From Chryseobacterium gilvum (GTDB lineage: Bacteria; Bacteroidota; Bacteroidia; Flavobacteriales; Weeksellaceae), in assembly GCF_025628965.1 (NCBI RefSeq), contig NZ_JAOTEN010000006.1, positions 1 to 58,530 on the forward strand: DNA of 58,530 nt, read 5' to 3'. The position numbers and the translations under genes are program-made. The notes under the pieces are model-generated. The model saw only the letters and a list, made by a program, of their open reading frames with translations. It did not search any database and was not told where the DNA came from. Shown here in pieces: positions 47,307 through 58,344 of this stretch. The stretch's first letter is position 1. Each line of letters starts with the position of its first letter.

Positions 47307-49595
47307 ATGTCAAATAAAACCCACCGCGACGAAAAAAACTTTCATCAGGCCGCGTTAGATTATCATAAAGCAGAACCCAAAGGAAAAATTGAAGTCATCC
47401 CTTCAAAACCGCACTCTTCGCAGAGAGATTTGTCTTTGGCATATTCTCCGGGAGTAGCCATTCCGTGTTTAGAAATAGAAAAAAATCCCGAAACAGTCTA
47501 TGATTATACCGGAAAAGGGAATTTGGTTGCCGTAATTTCAAACGGAACCGCTGTTTTAGGTTTGGGAGATATCGGTGCCGAAGCTTCAAAACCGGTAATG
47601 GAAGGAAAGGGGCTTTTATTTAAAATCTTTGCAGACATCAATGTTTTTGATATTGAAATTGACGAAAAAGACCCGGATAAATTTATTCAGATCGTAAAAG
47701 GGATCGCGCCCACTTTCGGCGGGATTAATCTTGAAGATATCAAAGCTCCGGAAGCATTTTATATCGAACAAAAACTCAAGGAAGAATTAGATATTCCATT
47801 AATGCATGATGATCAGCACGGAACTGCGATTATTTCGGCAGCCGCTTTGATCAATGCCTTGCAGATTGCCGGCAAAAAGATTGAGGATATAAAAATGGTG
47901 GTTAATGGTGCAGGAGCAGCGGCTGTTGCGTGCACCAACCTTTATATGTCATTAGGTCTTAAAAGAGAAAATGTTTTGATGTGTGACAGCAAAGGAGTCA
48001 TCAATCATAAAAGGGAAAACCTTACGGCTGAGAAAATAGATTTCGTTGCACATACGGATATTGATACTCTGGAAGATGCTGTAAAAGGTTCAGATGTTTT
48101 TATCGGTCTTTCCAAAGGGAACGTAATGACACCGGAAATGTTAAAAAGCATGAATATAAATCCTATTGTCTTTGCACTTGCCAATCCGGATCCTGAAATC
48201 ACTTACGATTTAGCAATGGATACCAGGAAAGATGTCATCATGGCAACAGGAAGAAGTGATTATCCTAATCAGGTGAATAACGTTTTGGGGTTTCCGTATA
48301 TTTTCCGGGGTGCATTAGATGTTCAGGCAAAGGGAATCAATGAAGAAATGAAGCTTGCAGCTGTTCATGCTATTGCTAACTTAGCAAAAGAGCCGGTTCC
48401 GGAAGCAGTTATTTTAGCATATAACGTTCAGAATTTACAGTTTGGGAGAGAATATTTTATTCCAAAACCATTTGATAACAGATTAATTACCAAAGTTTCA
48501 GGTGCAGTAGCCAAAGCAGCGATCGACAGCGGAATTGCCAGAAAAACAATTACAGATTTTGACGAGTATGAAACGCAGCTTCTCGACAGGATGGGTAGAG
48601 ATGAGAAATTGGTGAGAATGATGCAGAACCGCGCCAAGGCAAATCCTAAAAGAATCACTTTAGGCAACGCCGAAGAATATAATGTCCTGAAAGCGGCTCA
48701 AATCCTGTATGAAGAAGGAATTGCATATCCAAGCCTTTTGGGGGATAAAAAATATGTGAAAGAACAGATGGAACGTTTCGGAATCAATATCGATGTTCCT
48801 ATTATTGACCCAAGTGATGATGATCAGGAAGAAAACAGAAAAAAATACAGGGAAACGCTCTGGAAGCTTCGTCAGCGAAAAGGGATGAACGAGTACAAAG
48901 CAAAAAGATTCGTTCGGCAGAGAGATTACTTCGGACCATTGATGCTGAAACATGGCGATACAGACGGATTGATTGTAGGGTTTTCTAAAAATTATGTTTC
49001 TACCTTAAGACCTGTTTTAGAAATTATCGAAAAAGATAAAGGAGTTGAAAAAGTAGCGGCCATGATGATGATCTTATCTGAAAAGAAACCGATTTTCTTC
49101 GCAGATACTTCAATCAATCAGAACCCTTCAGCGGAAGATTTGGTCAATATTGCTAAAATGGCGGAACATACAGTAAAATCTTTTGCCATTGAGCCGAGAA
49201 TTGCCATGTTAGGATTTGAAAACTTTGCGGCCATTTCTGATACTTCCAAAAAAGTAGCAAAAGCGGTGAGTATTCTTCATGAGAAATTTCCGAAGATGAT
49301 TGTAGATGGAGAAATTCAACCGGATTTTGCGATGAATGCGGACCATTTGAGTGATTATCCTTTCTCAAAATTAGGAACCACTCCGGCCAATACTTTTATT
49401 TTCCCGAATCTTGAAAGCGCCAATTTATCATATAAAATCATCAGAGGTATGAAAGTTGCGCAGGTCATCGGACCCATTTTAATGGGATTGAAACAGCCGG
49501 TACACGTTTTACAAATGCGCTCCAGTGTGGATGAAATTGTAAATCTCGCGACGGTTGCCGTTTTGGATGCTCAGAGAAGAGAAACCAAAAAATAA
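47307..49595 (+). CDS. maeB: NADP-dependent malic enzyme with phosphotransacetylase-like domain
   Basis: 762 residues. The malic enzyme domain (about 1-430) has YSPGVAIPCLEI, DIGAEASKPVMEGK, MHDDQHGTAIISAAALINAL and the NAD(P) motif VVNGAGAAAVACTN. The C-terminal domain (about 440-762) is related to phosphotransacetylase and acts in regulation by acetyl-CoA; catalytic PTA activity has been lost in relatives. It decarboxylates malate to pyruvate with NADP+. A terminator follows 20 bases after the stop. Confidence 0.96.
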   Translation: MSNKTHRDEKNFHQAALDYHKAEPKGKIEVIPSKPHSSQRDLSLAYSPGVAIPCLEIEKNPETVYDYTGKGNLVAVISNGTAVLGLGDIGAEASKPVMEGKGLLFKIFADINVFDIEIDEKDPDKFIQIVKGIAPTFGGINLEDIKAPEAFYIEQKLKEELDIPLMHDDQHGTAIISAAALINALQIAGKKIEDIKMVVNGAGAAAVACTNLYMSLGLKRENVLMCDSKGVINHKRENLTAEKIDFVAHTDIDTLEDAVKGSDVFIGLSKGNVMTPEMLKSMNINPIVFALANPDPEITYDLAMDTRKDVIMATGRSDYPNQVNNVLGFPYIFRGALDVQAKGINEEMKLAAVHAIANLAKEPVPEAVILAYNVQNLQFGREYFIPKPFDNRLITKVSGAVAKAAIDSGIARKTITDFDEYETQLLDRMGRDEKLVRMMQNRAKANPKRITLGNAEEYNVLKAAQILYEEGIAYPSLLGDKKYVKEQMERFGINIDVPIIDPSDDDQEENRKKYRETLWKLRQRKGMNEYKAKRFVRQRDYFGPLMLKHGDTDGLIVGFSKNYVSTLRPVLEIIEKDKGVEKVAAMMMILSEKKPIFFADTSINQNPSAEDLVNIAKMAEHTVKSFAIEPRIAMLGFENFAAISDTSKKVAKAVSILHEKFPKMIVDGEIQPDFAMNADHLSDYPFSKLGTTPANTFIFPNLESANLSYKIIRGMKVAQVIGPILMGLKQPVHVLQMRSSVDEIVNLATVAVLDAQRRETKK

Positions 49596-49614
49596 TTCAA
49601 GATCATATTTATAA

Positions 49615-49642
49615 AAAACTCCGGATTTCCGGAGTTTTCTTT
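49615..49642 (+). terminator. Terminator after maeB
   Basis: Eleven-base arms AAAACTCCGGA / TCCGGAGTTTT with a two-base loop, then CTTTTT. Confidence 0.9.
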
Positions 49643-49696
49643 TTATGATAAATGCAAAGTGATTTTAAGGAAATTTTAATAATGAGTTTAAATTAC

Positions 49697-49704
49697 TATA
49701 TTTG
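49697..49704 (+). promoter_or_regulatory. -7 promoter element TATATTTG for ruvA-sprA
   Basis: Exact TAnnTTTG match, 22 bases before the ruvA ATG at 49726 and after the maeB terminator. The first start codon candidate, TTG at 49702, lies inside this element, which argues against it. Confidence 0.65.
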
Positions 49705-49725
49705 GGAGTTATAAAAATCAATATG

Positions 49726-50307
49726 ATGTTTTCTTTACAAGGCATTGTTCAAGAACTTACACCAACCTATGCAGTGATCAATGTGAATGGGGTAGGATAT
49801 TATGTAGGGGTGAGTTTAATGACCTCACAAACCTTGACTTTACATCAGGAGACAGTGCTTTTTATTCAGCAGATCATCCGTGAAGATGCTCATTTGCTTT
49901 TTGGTTTTCATACCCGCTCAGAAAAAGAAATGTTCAATCTTTTGATCAGCGTTAATGGGGTAGGAGCTGTTTCTGCATTGATATTACTGTCTACTTTAAG
50001 TCTTGCCGAGATTTCCTCTGCCATACTTTCCAAAAACAGTGCCGTTATTCAGAAAGCAAAAGGACTGGGTACAAAAACAGCCGAAAGAATTATTGTTGAC
50101 CTTAAAGATAAAGTACAAAAATTCGGTACCGGAGAAGAAAATATTTCTACAATTGAAAATAATAAAATCAAGGAAGAATCGTTATCTGCATTAGAAGTTT
50201 TAGGGATTTCTAAAAGAATGAGCGAGAAAATTGCTGATCGTGTAATAAAACAAAATCCAAGTATCTCCGTAGAAGAATTGGTAAAACAAATTTTAAAAAA
50301 CATTTAA
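49726..50307 (+). CDS. ruvA: Holliday junction branch migration protein RuvA
   Basis: 193 residues from ATG 49726 (MFSLQGIVQELTP); the ATG at 49723 is as good. Domain I is an OB fold starting here. Domain II has two helix-hairpin-helix motifs (LLISVNGVGAVSALILLS and AKGLGTKTAERIIVDLKDK) that contact DNA. Domain III ends ISVEELVKQILKNI. It holds the four-way junction while RuvB drives migration. The next gene starts three bases after its stop, so sprA may depend on ruvA transcription. Confidence 0.95.
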   Translation: MFSLQGIVQELTPTYAVINVNGVGYYVGVSLMTSQTLTLHQETVLFIQQIIREDAHLLFGFHTRSEKEMFNLLISVNGVGAVSALILLSTLSLAEISSAILSKNSAVIQKAKGLGTKTAERIIVDLKDKVQKFGTGEENISTIENNKIKEESLSALEVLGISKRMSEKIADRVIKQNPSISVEELVKQILKNI

Positions 50308-50310
50308 CAT

Positions 50311-53300
50311 TTGGTGGAAAATAATAAATTTCTCAAAATATATGTATTCTTGTCATTTTTATTCTTATCAATAAATTTATCGGCACAGGATCAACAGGGG
50401 ATCTCTATAAAAAAGGATTATAAGCTTACGGACCCCACATATTACGAAGCTTTTTACGATATAAAAACCGGGATGTACTACGTATATCCTAAAATCGGAA
50501 ATACGGTTACTGGTCCTCCTACCGCCATGTCTCCCGAAGAATACAAAGAGTTTATGCTTGCTGAGCAGGCCAGAGCTTTTTACAGAGACCGGTCAGAAAG
50601 ATACAGCCTCCTTTTCAGAAAAGATAAAACGGAAGCCGCCAGAAGAGGATTAATTCCTTCGCTTACGATCAATAACCGGCTTTTTGAAACTATTTTCGGA
50701 AGCAATAAAATCGAGATTATTCCTTCGGGATATGCATCGTTTGATTTCGCGGGATTGTATCAGAAAATTGATAACCCGTTGATTCTTCCTCAAAACAGAA
50801 CAAGTTTTACGTTTGATATCGATCAGAGAATTCAGCTGGGATTATTAGGAAAAGTAGGTGAAAACCTTCAGTTAAAAGCCAATTACGATACCCAAAGCGG
50901 CTTTGCTTTTGAAAACAGAATGAACCTCGTTTGGCAGGCAAAAGGAAGCTGGAAAGATCTTCAGACAAAAGGGTTGGGAGATGTGAATAAACCCAGCGCA
51001 GGAGGAGAAGATAAAATCATTAAAAGGGTTGAGTTCGGGAATGTTAATATGCCTCTTTCTACCAGCTTAATCAGAGGTTCGGAATCACTTTTCGGGGTGA
51101 AAACAGAATTTCAGCTGGGAAAAACCTATGGAACCGTTGTGCTTTCCCAGCAACAGGGTGAAGCACGGAACATCGTTGTGCAGGGAGGCGGTGTGATGAA
51201 TACCTTTAAAATTAATGCAATCGATTACGAAGACAACCAGCATTACTTTATCGGGCATTATTTTTTGGATAATTATGATAAAGCATTGCTCAACTATCCG
51301 CAGATCAATTCAAGAATCAATATCAGCAGAATAGAAGTATGGGTTTTAGACCAGGGAAATTCTAATCTCGCATATCAGAAAAGTATTGTCGGGGTACGGG
51401 ATTTGGGAGACGGTTTATCAGGATTACCGGATAATTCGCAGAATGGCCTGTATAATGCGGTAAATACTTTATCAGGGCTTAGAGACCCCAATTCCACATA
51501 CAGTGCGATCAATGGACAGGTTTTACCTAATGCAACGGGAACAACGGAAACGTATACTGATGGGGAACAATTCATTTTTAACAGAAAAGCGAGAAGGCTA
51601 AATTCAAACGAATATACCTTTCACCCGCAGTTAGGATATGTATCATTAAATCAAAAGCTTAATGACCAGCAATTATTGGCAGTGTCTTATTCTTATACGG
51701 TCAACGGAACAAGCCAGGTGTATAAAGTCGGAGAATTTTCTGAAGAAAGCCCGGTTTTAATTACCAAAGTGCTGAAGCCGAATACCAACGTAAAAACCAG
51801 CTCCCCGATGTGGAATCTGATGATGAAGAATTTCTATTCTTTAGATGCAGGTCAGGTAGATCAGGATGGTTTTATTTTAAATGTATACTACAGAGATGCC
51901 AAAACAGGAGGGAAAGTCAATTATCTTCCCAATACCCCGGTTCAGGATACCAATTTACTGAAGCTCTTAAACTGGGACCGTCTCAATGTAAACGGTGATT
52001 TGCAAAGCAATGGTAATGTTTTGGGTGACGGTATTTTTGACTTCGTCAACGGCATTACGATCCGCCCGGAATTAGGACGGCTAATGTTTACCAAAGTGCA
52101 GCCTTTCGGAAGTTATATGGCTTCTGTGATCGGAAGTAATGATCCTCAATACGTATTCTCAGATTTATACACGCAGCAGAAACAGGTAGCAACATTCAGC
52201 AATCTGGCGCAGCGATATACCTTAGAAGGCCGATATAAAGGTGCACAAGGACAGGGGATTTCTTTAGGAGCTGTCAATGTTCCTCAAGGTTCGGTAAAAG
52301 TAGCTGCAAACGGAGTGCAATTGACAGAAGGGGTAGATTACACCGTAGATTACATGTTGGGAACCGTAACGATCATCAACGAAAACGTAAAACAGTCCGG
52401 ACAAGCCATTAATATTTCATTAGAAAATCAGCTTACGTTTAATACCCAGAGAAAAAGATTTTTGGGATTGAATTTAGAACGGAGATTCAGTGAGAACTTT
52501 ATTTTGGGCGGAACCGTGGTCAATTATTCCGAATCGCCGCTTACCCAAAAAGTAAATTACGGTCAGGAAGCGGTAAACAATACCATGGCGGGAATCAATT
52601 TGATGTATAATAATCAATTGCCTTTCCTTACAAGATTAACGGATAAAATACCGTTGATCAATACAGAAGCGCCTTCGAATTTAAATTTCAAGATGGAAGG
52701 AGCCTATCTTCTTCCGGGAATCAATAAAGGGACAAACGATCAGTCTTACATCGATGATTTTGAGCAGACTTCTTCAAAAATATCATTAAAAGAACCTGCC
52801 GCATGGAGCTTGGCTTCCAAACCGGAAAAAGATCAGGCAAATCCTATTTTTACCGGCGCCGGAGCAAACAATGATATTACCAACGGTAATGGAAGAGGTT
52901 TGATGTCATGGTACAATATCGATCCGCGATTCTGGGGAGTGGGTGGAAAAGCGCCTACAGGAATTACGGCACAATCGGTATCGAACCATGCTTCAAGAAG
53001 AGTTCAGTACTCCGAAATTTACAACAACAGAGATTTTGTTGCGGGTGAGCAAACGTTTACCAATACATTTGATATATCTTATTATCCGCAGGAAAAGGGA
53101 CCTTATAACGTAAACCCGACTCCCGAAACTACACAGCAAAGGTGGGCGGGAATTATGAGGCCAATCAGTGTTTCCAATTTTGTGAATTCAAATATAGAAT
53201 ATGTAGAATTCTGGATGATGGATCCGTATGCGGACGGAAATACATTAGGAACAAATCCTAAAATTTTACTACAGTTAGGAAACGTAAGTGAAGATATCCT

Positions 53301-56300
53301 GAAAGATGGATTAATGCAGTACGAAAACGGTTTGCCAACTCCGGGCAACGCTTCTTCCACATCTAGTTCTAATTTGGGGACCCAGCCAAAACAACCGCCA
53401 ATTTTATACGCGTTCTCAACGGAAGGAGATGACAGAACCATTCAGGATGCAGGGTATGACGGTTTAACTTCTGATCAGGAATCTGCAAAATTTGGGAATA
53501 CATTTGTGAATCCTGTGACTAATATTTCCGATCCTGCGGTAGATGATTTCTTATTTTATTTATCGGATAGGTTTACAGGAAGTCAGGCTGCTTCTATCAT
53601 CCAACGATACAAATATTTCAGAGGTCCTGATGGAAATTCGAAAAGCAATTCACTGGAAGTGTCTTCTCAGACTCCGGATGCGGAAGATATCAACAGAGAC
53701 TACAATTTAGATCAAAGTGAAAATTATAACGAATATGTAGTAAACCTTGATCCGGGAAGTTTAACGCTTGGAAGTAATAATATTGTTGACATTAAAACGG
53801 TACAGGCAACGTTCCAGAATGGGCAGACTGATGATGTAAAATGGTATTTATTCAGAGTACCAGTTTCCAAATATGATGATCCTGCAGCGGGAGGTGATAA
53901 AGATCCTTCAGTGCTTAATAATGTACGGTTCGCAAGATTGTTATTAACCGGTTTTGATCAGACTTCAACATTAAGATTCGGGACTTTAGACTTAGTAAGA
54001 TCAGACTGGAGAAGATACCCGAATTTAATTGCGAGCCCTACCGTAGATTCTCAGACAGAAGGTACTTCCGGAGGAGCTACTCTTAATAATAACTTCGAAG
54101 TAGGAAGCGTAAATATTGAAGAAAATGCATTAAACCAGCCTCCGTATGTGCTTCCTCCGGGAATAGACAGACAGGTGTTGAGCGGAAATGCAGGAGCACA
54201 AAGACAAAACGAAGCTTCTCTTTACCTGAGAGTAAAAAACATGAATGAAGCAGCAAGAGGTGTTTTCAAAAATGTTGCTCTGGATATGAGGAGATATAAA
54301 AAATTAAAACTTTTTGTGCATGGTGAAAATTTAGATTCGCCAAGATCATCAGATTATGATCCGGATGTAAAATTCTTCATCCGTTTTGGTAGCGATGCTA
54401 CAGATAACTATTATGAATATGAAGCTTCAGTAAAATATACGCCAAATACCGCAACAACACCATTGGAAATTTGGCCTGTAGAAAATGATGTAGATTTTGA
54501 TATTCAGGATTTCGTTGATGCTAAAATAAGAAGAGACAAAGATTTTCCGAATTCTATTACAGAAAGAAGAGCAGATCCTCAGTATGGTGACGGGACCCAT
54601 AAGAAAATCTTTATAAAAGGACGTCCATCATTAGGAAATGTTACCACCGTGATGTTGGGGATTAGAAATACGCAACGTGGCGGTATTGCAGATAAAGGAA
54701 GAGTTTTATGGGTAAATGAGATTCGTCTTTCAGAAATTGATAATGACGGCGGATATGCAGGAAACGCAAGTCTGAATTTCAACCTGGGTGATTTTGCAGT
54801 GGTAAATACCAGTGCTTCATATACTTCGGTAGGTTTTGGGAATATAGATTCTAAGCCTGCGGAGAGAAACCAATCTACACAATCTGCTTTCAGCATTAAT
54901 ACTTCGGTAAATGTAGAAAAATTCCTTCCGGAAAAAAGCGGAATGAAAATCCCGGTAAACTATTCGTATTCGCAAACGATCGAAGATCCGAAGTATAATC
55001 CTTTGGATACCGATGTGGAATTCAGCAAGGCTGCCAATAAAGAAGAGCTAAAGAAAGTAGCAAGAACGTACACGCAGCAAAGAAGTTTGGGAGTGGTCAA
55101 TATGCATAAGGAAAGAGTTAATCAAAACAAAAAACCAAAATTCTACGATGTAGAAAACCTTTCCCTTACGGCAGTATATAATGATGATTTCTACAGGGAT
55201 ATCTATACAAAAAGAAATTACAGACAGTATTTCAGAGGATATCTGGATTATAACTATACCTTCAAACCATGGGTGATCAAGCCATTTAATAAAATGATCA
55301 GCGATACGGCAAAATCAACCAAATATTTGAGATGGGTCAAAGAATTTAATTTTAATCCGGTTCCTACAAGGTTATCTTTCAGAACAGAGCTTGACAGAAA
55401 TTACAACGAGCTTGAGTTCAGAAATATTGAAGCTATTTTAAGTGGAAATCTAAATGAAGATTTTGCCGCCATTAAAAACAGAAACTTCTATTTCGGATGG
55501 CAGTATGGTTTAGGATTTAATTTTACCAAATCCTTAAAACTGGAAATCAATTCTACCACAAGAACATTAAACGATAATATAGATGTCAATACGATGGATA
55601 ATTCATCCATTTTCGGAAACGTATTCAGATCCGGAAGACCGGTATTGTATAATCACAGAGTACAGCTGAATTATAAATTACCGTTCCAGTATTTACCCTA
55701 TTTAGATTTTATCGACGCAGAATTAGGATACGGATTTACCTATAACTGGAATGCAAGAAGTACCGTGTTGAGCAGCTATGTCAATCCTGACACCAATCAG
55801 GTAGAAAGTTTAGGATCTATCGGTCAGAACACCAATGTAATTCAGGTGACCGCAACGGCAGATATTCCTAAATTCTTCAGCCAGTTTACGTATTTCAAAA
55901 AAATATCTGCCAAACTTCAGAAACGTAAACAGGAGACGGATTCTCTGAATAATGTTTACACGCAGGCTTGGGAGAAAAACAGGTATAAATTTAAAAGCTA
56001 TAAGTTTAAAAACAGGCTGACTGTTTTACAAAGTGCGGCGTTTTTATTGACCTCATTCAAACAGTTGGATGTAAATTACACCGAAAATAACGGAACCGTA
56101 CTTCCCGGCTTACTGTCTGCTCCGAACGGATATGGATACGGACAAACATTGGGCGGTCCTACTATCGGATTCTTATTGGGATCACAGGCAGACATCAGAC
56201 GTACAGTAATTGAAAATGGCTGGGTAAGTGACTCAGAATTAATGATCGATCCTTACATTCAGATGTCTACCAGAGAACTTCGGGCAAATCTACAGATGAT

Positions 56301-57375
56301 GCCGATCAATGATCTGAGAATCGACATCAATGTATTGCAAAATTATAACCGAAACTTCTCGCATACCGGTTTCAATTACCGCGATAGTAATGGGGTAGCC
56401 AATCCTGATCTCACTTTTGCCAGTGATATGGTAACCTATTCCAATTCTGTAGTGCTGATTAATACGGCTTTCCAGGACGGACAGGCAGTTTACGCGGCAA
56501 TACGGGAAAATGCAAAATCCATTTCGCAGCAACTGGGGGGCGTTTTAGGAAGCGATGGGTTTACAGACGGTCACAGTATTGCCAATGCGTATGTTCTGAT
56601 TCCGGCTTTCAAGGCAGCTGTCGAAGGAAAAGCTCCTAAAAGGATCGGAAATGCTAAAAAAGCAGGAATGCCGATTCCCAACTGGAAGATTATTTATTCA
56701 GGGTTAAGAAATATTCCGTTTATTAATGGTCAGTTTTCTAAGTTTGATATCTTGCACAGCTACAACGCGACTTATACCGCTACCGGAATCCAGTCGAGTA
56801 TCGATTATTTTAATACTTCAGGATTTGCAAGAGATATTAATGATGATTACATCAATCCTTATACTTTTTCTCAGGTAGGATATGTAGAATCTTTCTCACC
56901 GCTTATCGGGGTAGATGTCACTATGAGAAACAATATGCAGTTTGGCCTACAGTATAATAAATTGAGAACGCTGATCTTAGGATTGGTAAATCATACCCTT
57001 ACCGAAGATTCAAATACAGAATATGTGCTGAGGTTGGGTTATATTGTCCGTAATTTCAGATTGGGGGCAATGAATAATACCAGAGGCGGAAGAGGGAAAG
57101 GAAGCGATCTTAACATCCGTGGAGATTTTTCATTAAGAGACAGCCGTACCAGTATCATGAATATTTTATTAGATGATTCTCAGGTAACGGGAGGCCAGAA
57201 GTTGATGAATATCAAACTTTCAGCAGATTATAATGTTTCAGAAAATCTGAACCTGAGAGTTTTCTATGAGCAGATGACTTCAAAATATAAAATCTCAACG
57301 GCTTTCCCGCTGTCTACGATTAGAGCAGGGATTTCGGCCACATTCACATTTGGTGATTCAGGCGGAGGATTCTAA
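50311..57375 (+). CDS. sprA: SprA, type IX secretion outer-membrane translocon
   Basis: 2354 residues, in the range of SprA from gliding flavobacteria and Porphyromonas Sov. The protein starts with a signal peptide (FLKIYVFLSFLFLSINLSAQD). SprA forms a 36-strand barrel in the outer membrane through which type IX cargo leaves the cell; the sequence is rich in aromatic-ended beta strands, for example DFAAIKNRNFYFGWQYGLG and LRANLQMMPINDLRIDINVL, and ends SATFTFGDSGGGF. Start is TTG 50311 or GTG 50314; no ATG is near. Three bases after ruvA. Both type IX cargo genes in this window depend on it. Confidence 0.97.
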   Translation: MVENNKFLKIYVFLSFLFLSINLSAQDQQGISIKKDYKLTDPTYYEAFYDIKTGMYYVYPKIGNTVTGPPTAMSPEEYKEFMLAEQARAFYRDRSERYSLLFRKDKTEAARRGLIPSLTINNRLFETIFGSNKIEIIPSGYASFDFAGLYQKIDNPLILPQNRTSFTFDIDQRIQLGLLGKVGENLQLKANYDTQSGFAFENRMNLVWQAKGSWKDLQTKGLGDVNKPSAGGEDKIIKRVEFGNVNMPLSTSLIRGSESLFGVKTEFQLGKTYGTVVLSQQQGEARNIVVQGGGVMNTFKINAIDYEDNQHYFIGHYFLDNYDKALLNYPQINSRINISRIEVWVLDQGNSNLAYQKSIVGVRDLGDGLSGLPDNSQNGLYNAVNTLSGLRDPNSTYSAINGQVLPNATGTTETYTDGEQFIFNRKARRLNSNEYTFHPQLGYVSLNQKLNDQQLLAVSYSYTVNGTSQVYKVGEFSEESPVLITKVLKPNTNVKTSSPMWNLMMKNFYSLDAGQVDQDGFILNVYYRDAKTGGKVNYLPNTPVQDTNLLKLLNWDRLNVNGDLQSNGNVLGDGIFDFVNGITIRPELGRLMFTKVQPFGSYMASVIGSNDPQYVFSDLYTQQKQVATFSNLAQRYTLEGRYKGAQGQGISLGAVNVPQGSVKVAANGVQLTEGVDYTVDYMLGTVTIINENVKQSGQAINISLENQLTFNTQRKRFLGLNLERRFSENFILGGTVVNYSESPLTQKVNYGQEAVNNTMAGINLMYNNQLPFLTRLTDKIPLINTEAPSNLNFKMEGAYLLPGINKGTNDQSYIDDFEQTSSKISLKEPAAWSLASKPEKDQANPIFTGAGANNDITNGNGRGLMSWYNIDPRFWGVGGKAPTGITAQSVSNHASRRVQYSEIYNNRDFVAGEQTFTNTFDISYYPQEKGPYNVNPTPETTQQRWAGIMRPISVSNFVNSNIEYVEFWMMDPYADGNTLGTNPKILLQLGNVSEDILKDGLMQYENGLPTPGNASSTSSSNLGTQPKQPPILYAFSTEGDDRTIQDAGYDGLTSDQESAKFGNTFVNPVTNISDPAVDDFLFYLSDRFTGSQAASIIQRYKYFRGPDGNSKSNSLEVSSQTPDAEDINRDYNLDQSENYNEYVVNLDPGSLTLGSNNIVDIKTVQATFQNGQTDDVKWYLFRVPVSKYDDPAAGGDKDPSVLNNVRFARLLLTGFDQTSTLRFGTLDLVRSDWRRYPNLIASPTVDSQTEGTSGGATLNNNFEVGSVNIEENALNQPPYVLPPGIDRQVLSGNAGAQRQNEASLYLRVKNMNEAARGVFKNVALDMRRYKKLKLFVHGENLDSPRSSDYDPDVKFFIRFGSDATDNYYEYEASVKYTPNTATTPLEIWPVENDVDFDIQDFVDAKIRRDKDFPNSITERRADPQYGDGTHKKIFIKGRPSLGNVTTVMLGIRNTQRGGIADKGRVLWVNEIRLSEIDNDGGYAGNASLNFNLGDFAVVNTSASYTSVGFGNIDSKPAERNQSTQSAFSINTSVNVEKFLPEKSGMKIPVNYSYSQTIEDPKYNPLDTDVEFSKAANKEELKKVARTYTQQRSLGVVNMHKERVNQNKKPKFYDVENLSLTAVYNDDFYRDIYTKRNYRQYFRGYLDYNYTFKPWVIKPFNKMISDTAKSTKYLRWVKEFNFNPVPTRLSFRTELDRNYNELEFRNIEAILSGNLNEDFAAIKNRNFYFGWQYGLGFNFTKSLKLEINSTTRTLNDNIDVNTMDNSSIFGNVFRSGRPVLYNHRVQLNYKLPFQYLPYLDFIDAELGYGFTYNWNARSTVLSSYVNPDTNQVESLGSIGQNTNVIQVTATADIPKFFSQFTYFKKISAKLQKRKQETDSLNNVYTQAWEKNRYKFKSYKFKNRLTVLQSAAFLLTSFKQLDVNYTENNGTVLPGLLSAPNGYGYGQTLGGPTIGFLLGSQADIRRTVIENGWVSDSELMIDPYIQMSTRELRANLQMMPINDLRIDINVLQNYNRNFSHTGFNYRDSNGVANPDLTFASDMVTYSNSVVLINTAFQDGQAVYAAIRENAKSISQQLGGVLGSDGFTDGHSIANAYVLIPAFKAAVEGKAPKRIGNAKKAGMPIPNWKIIYSGLRNIPFINGQFSKFDILHSYNATYTATGIQSSIDYFNTSGFARDINDDYINPYTFSQVGYVESFSPLIGVDVTMRNNMQFGLQYNKLRTLILGLVNHTLTEDSNTEYVLRLGYIVRNFRLGAMNNTRGGRGKGSDLNIRGDFSLRDSRTSIMNILLDDSQVTGGQKLMNIKLSADYNVSENLNLRVFYEQMTSKYKISTAFPLSTIRAGISATFTFGDSGGGF

Positions 57376-57388
57376 ATTTATATTAAAC

Positions 57389-57416
57389 ACTAACCCTTCT
57401 TCTCAGAGGGGTTAGT
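57389..57416 (+). terminator. Weak terminator after sprA
   Basis: Twelve-base arms ACTAACCCTTCT and AGAGGGGTTAGT (one G-U), four-base loop, only a short T tail. Confidence 0.65.
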
Positions 57417-57530
57417 ATTTGATCATTAGAAGAACTACAATTTTGATTGAATGCTATATTGGTATACGATTATAAAAATGACAATTAAACATTAATACTA
57501 AATTTTCTCCCTTTTCTTTGAGCGTTTATG

Positions 57531-57538
57531 TATTTTTG
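57531..57538 (+). promoter_or_regulatory. -7 promoter element TATTTTTG for gcvH
   Basis: Exact TAnnTTTG match about 34 bases before the gcvH ATG. No clear -33 at 19 bases. Confidence 0.55.
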
Positions 57539-57571
57539 AATAAATTTGTCAATATTAAATAAAAAATAAAA

Positions 57572-57949
57572 ATGAACACACCATCAGAATTAAAGTACAC
57601 GAAAGATCACGAATGGGTAAAGATCGAAGGTAATGTTGCTACAATCGGTATTACAGACTTTGCGCAAGGCGAGTTGGGAGATATTGTTTATGTAGATGTA
57701 GATACTGTAGATGATGAGATAAATGGCGGAGAAGTTTTCGGAAGTGTAGAAGCGGTGAAAACGGTTTCGGATTTGTTCTTACCTATCTCCGGAAAAGTAA
57801 CCGAATTCAATTCTGCATTAGAAGATCAGCCGGAATTGCTGAATACAGATCCTTATGGAAATGGCTGGATTATTAAACTGGAAATCGCTGAAGATGCAGA
57901 TCATTCAGACTTGCTTTCTGCAGAAGATTACCAGGCAATCATTGGATAA
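57572..57949 (+). CDS. gcvH: Glycine cleavage system H protein
   Basis: 125 residues. The lipoyl-attachment Lys63 lies in [15 protein letters not shown], and [19 protein letters not shown] precedes it. It carries aminomethyl groups between the P, T and L proteins in glycine cleavage. Co-location with sprA and a VanZ-like gene is usual in flavobacteria. The next gene overlaps its last eight bases. Confidence 0.96.
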   Translation: MNTPSELKYTKDHEWVKIEGNVATIGITDFAQGELGDIVYVDVDTVDDEINGGEVFGSVEAVKTVSDLFLPISGKVTEFNSALEDQPELLNTDPYGNGWIIKLEIAEDADHSDLLSAEDYQAIIG

Positions 57950-58301
57950 ATTTTCATACATATTTACGAAGATACTGCCCATTTACTGGGCATTTCTTAC
58001 TTTTATGCTTCTTAAACCGGGAGTAGAAAACAAAGAATATATCTTTATGTTTAATGGCATTGATAAAGTCATGCACGTAAGTATATTTACGATGCTGGGA
58101 TTTTTATTCATGGCAGCGTTACCAAAAATAAAATTCTCATATTTCTTTCAGATAATTCTCATATACGCATTTCTCACAGAAATACTTCAGGAAGAAATGC
58201 ACATGGGAAGATCAATGGAATCTCTGGATATTGTAGCAGATGCCATTGGTTGTTTATTAGGATACTATATATATAAGGTATTCGTAAAAAGATTTTTCTA
58301 A
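57942..58301 (+). CDS. VanZ-like membrane protein
   Basis: 119 residues when started at TTG 57942, inside the last codons of gcvH; an ATG at 57855 would overlap gcvH by 95 bases in another frame and is unlikely. Four hydrophobic helices: [51 protein letters not shown] and LGYYIYKVF. The motif [18 protein letters not shown] is typical of the VanZ family, whose best-known member gives low teicoplanin resistance. Its role here is unknown. Confidence 0.82.
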   Translation: MDKFSYIFTKILPIYWAFLTFMLLKPGVENKEYIFMFNGIDKVMHVSIFTMLGFLFMAALPKIKFSYFFQIILIYAFLTEILQEEMHMGRSMESLDIVADAIGCLLGYYIYKVFVKRFF

Positions 58302-58344
58302 TTACAATATTCATCTTAATAAAATTCTTTCTTAATATCTCCTA

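Noticed and set aside
48660..48953. Open frames opposite maeB
   Set aside because: They lie inside the malic enzyme gene and show no motif.
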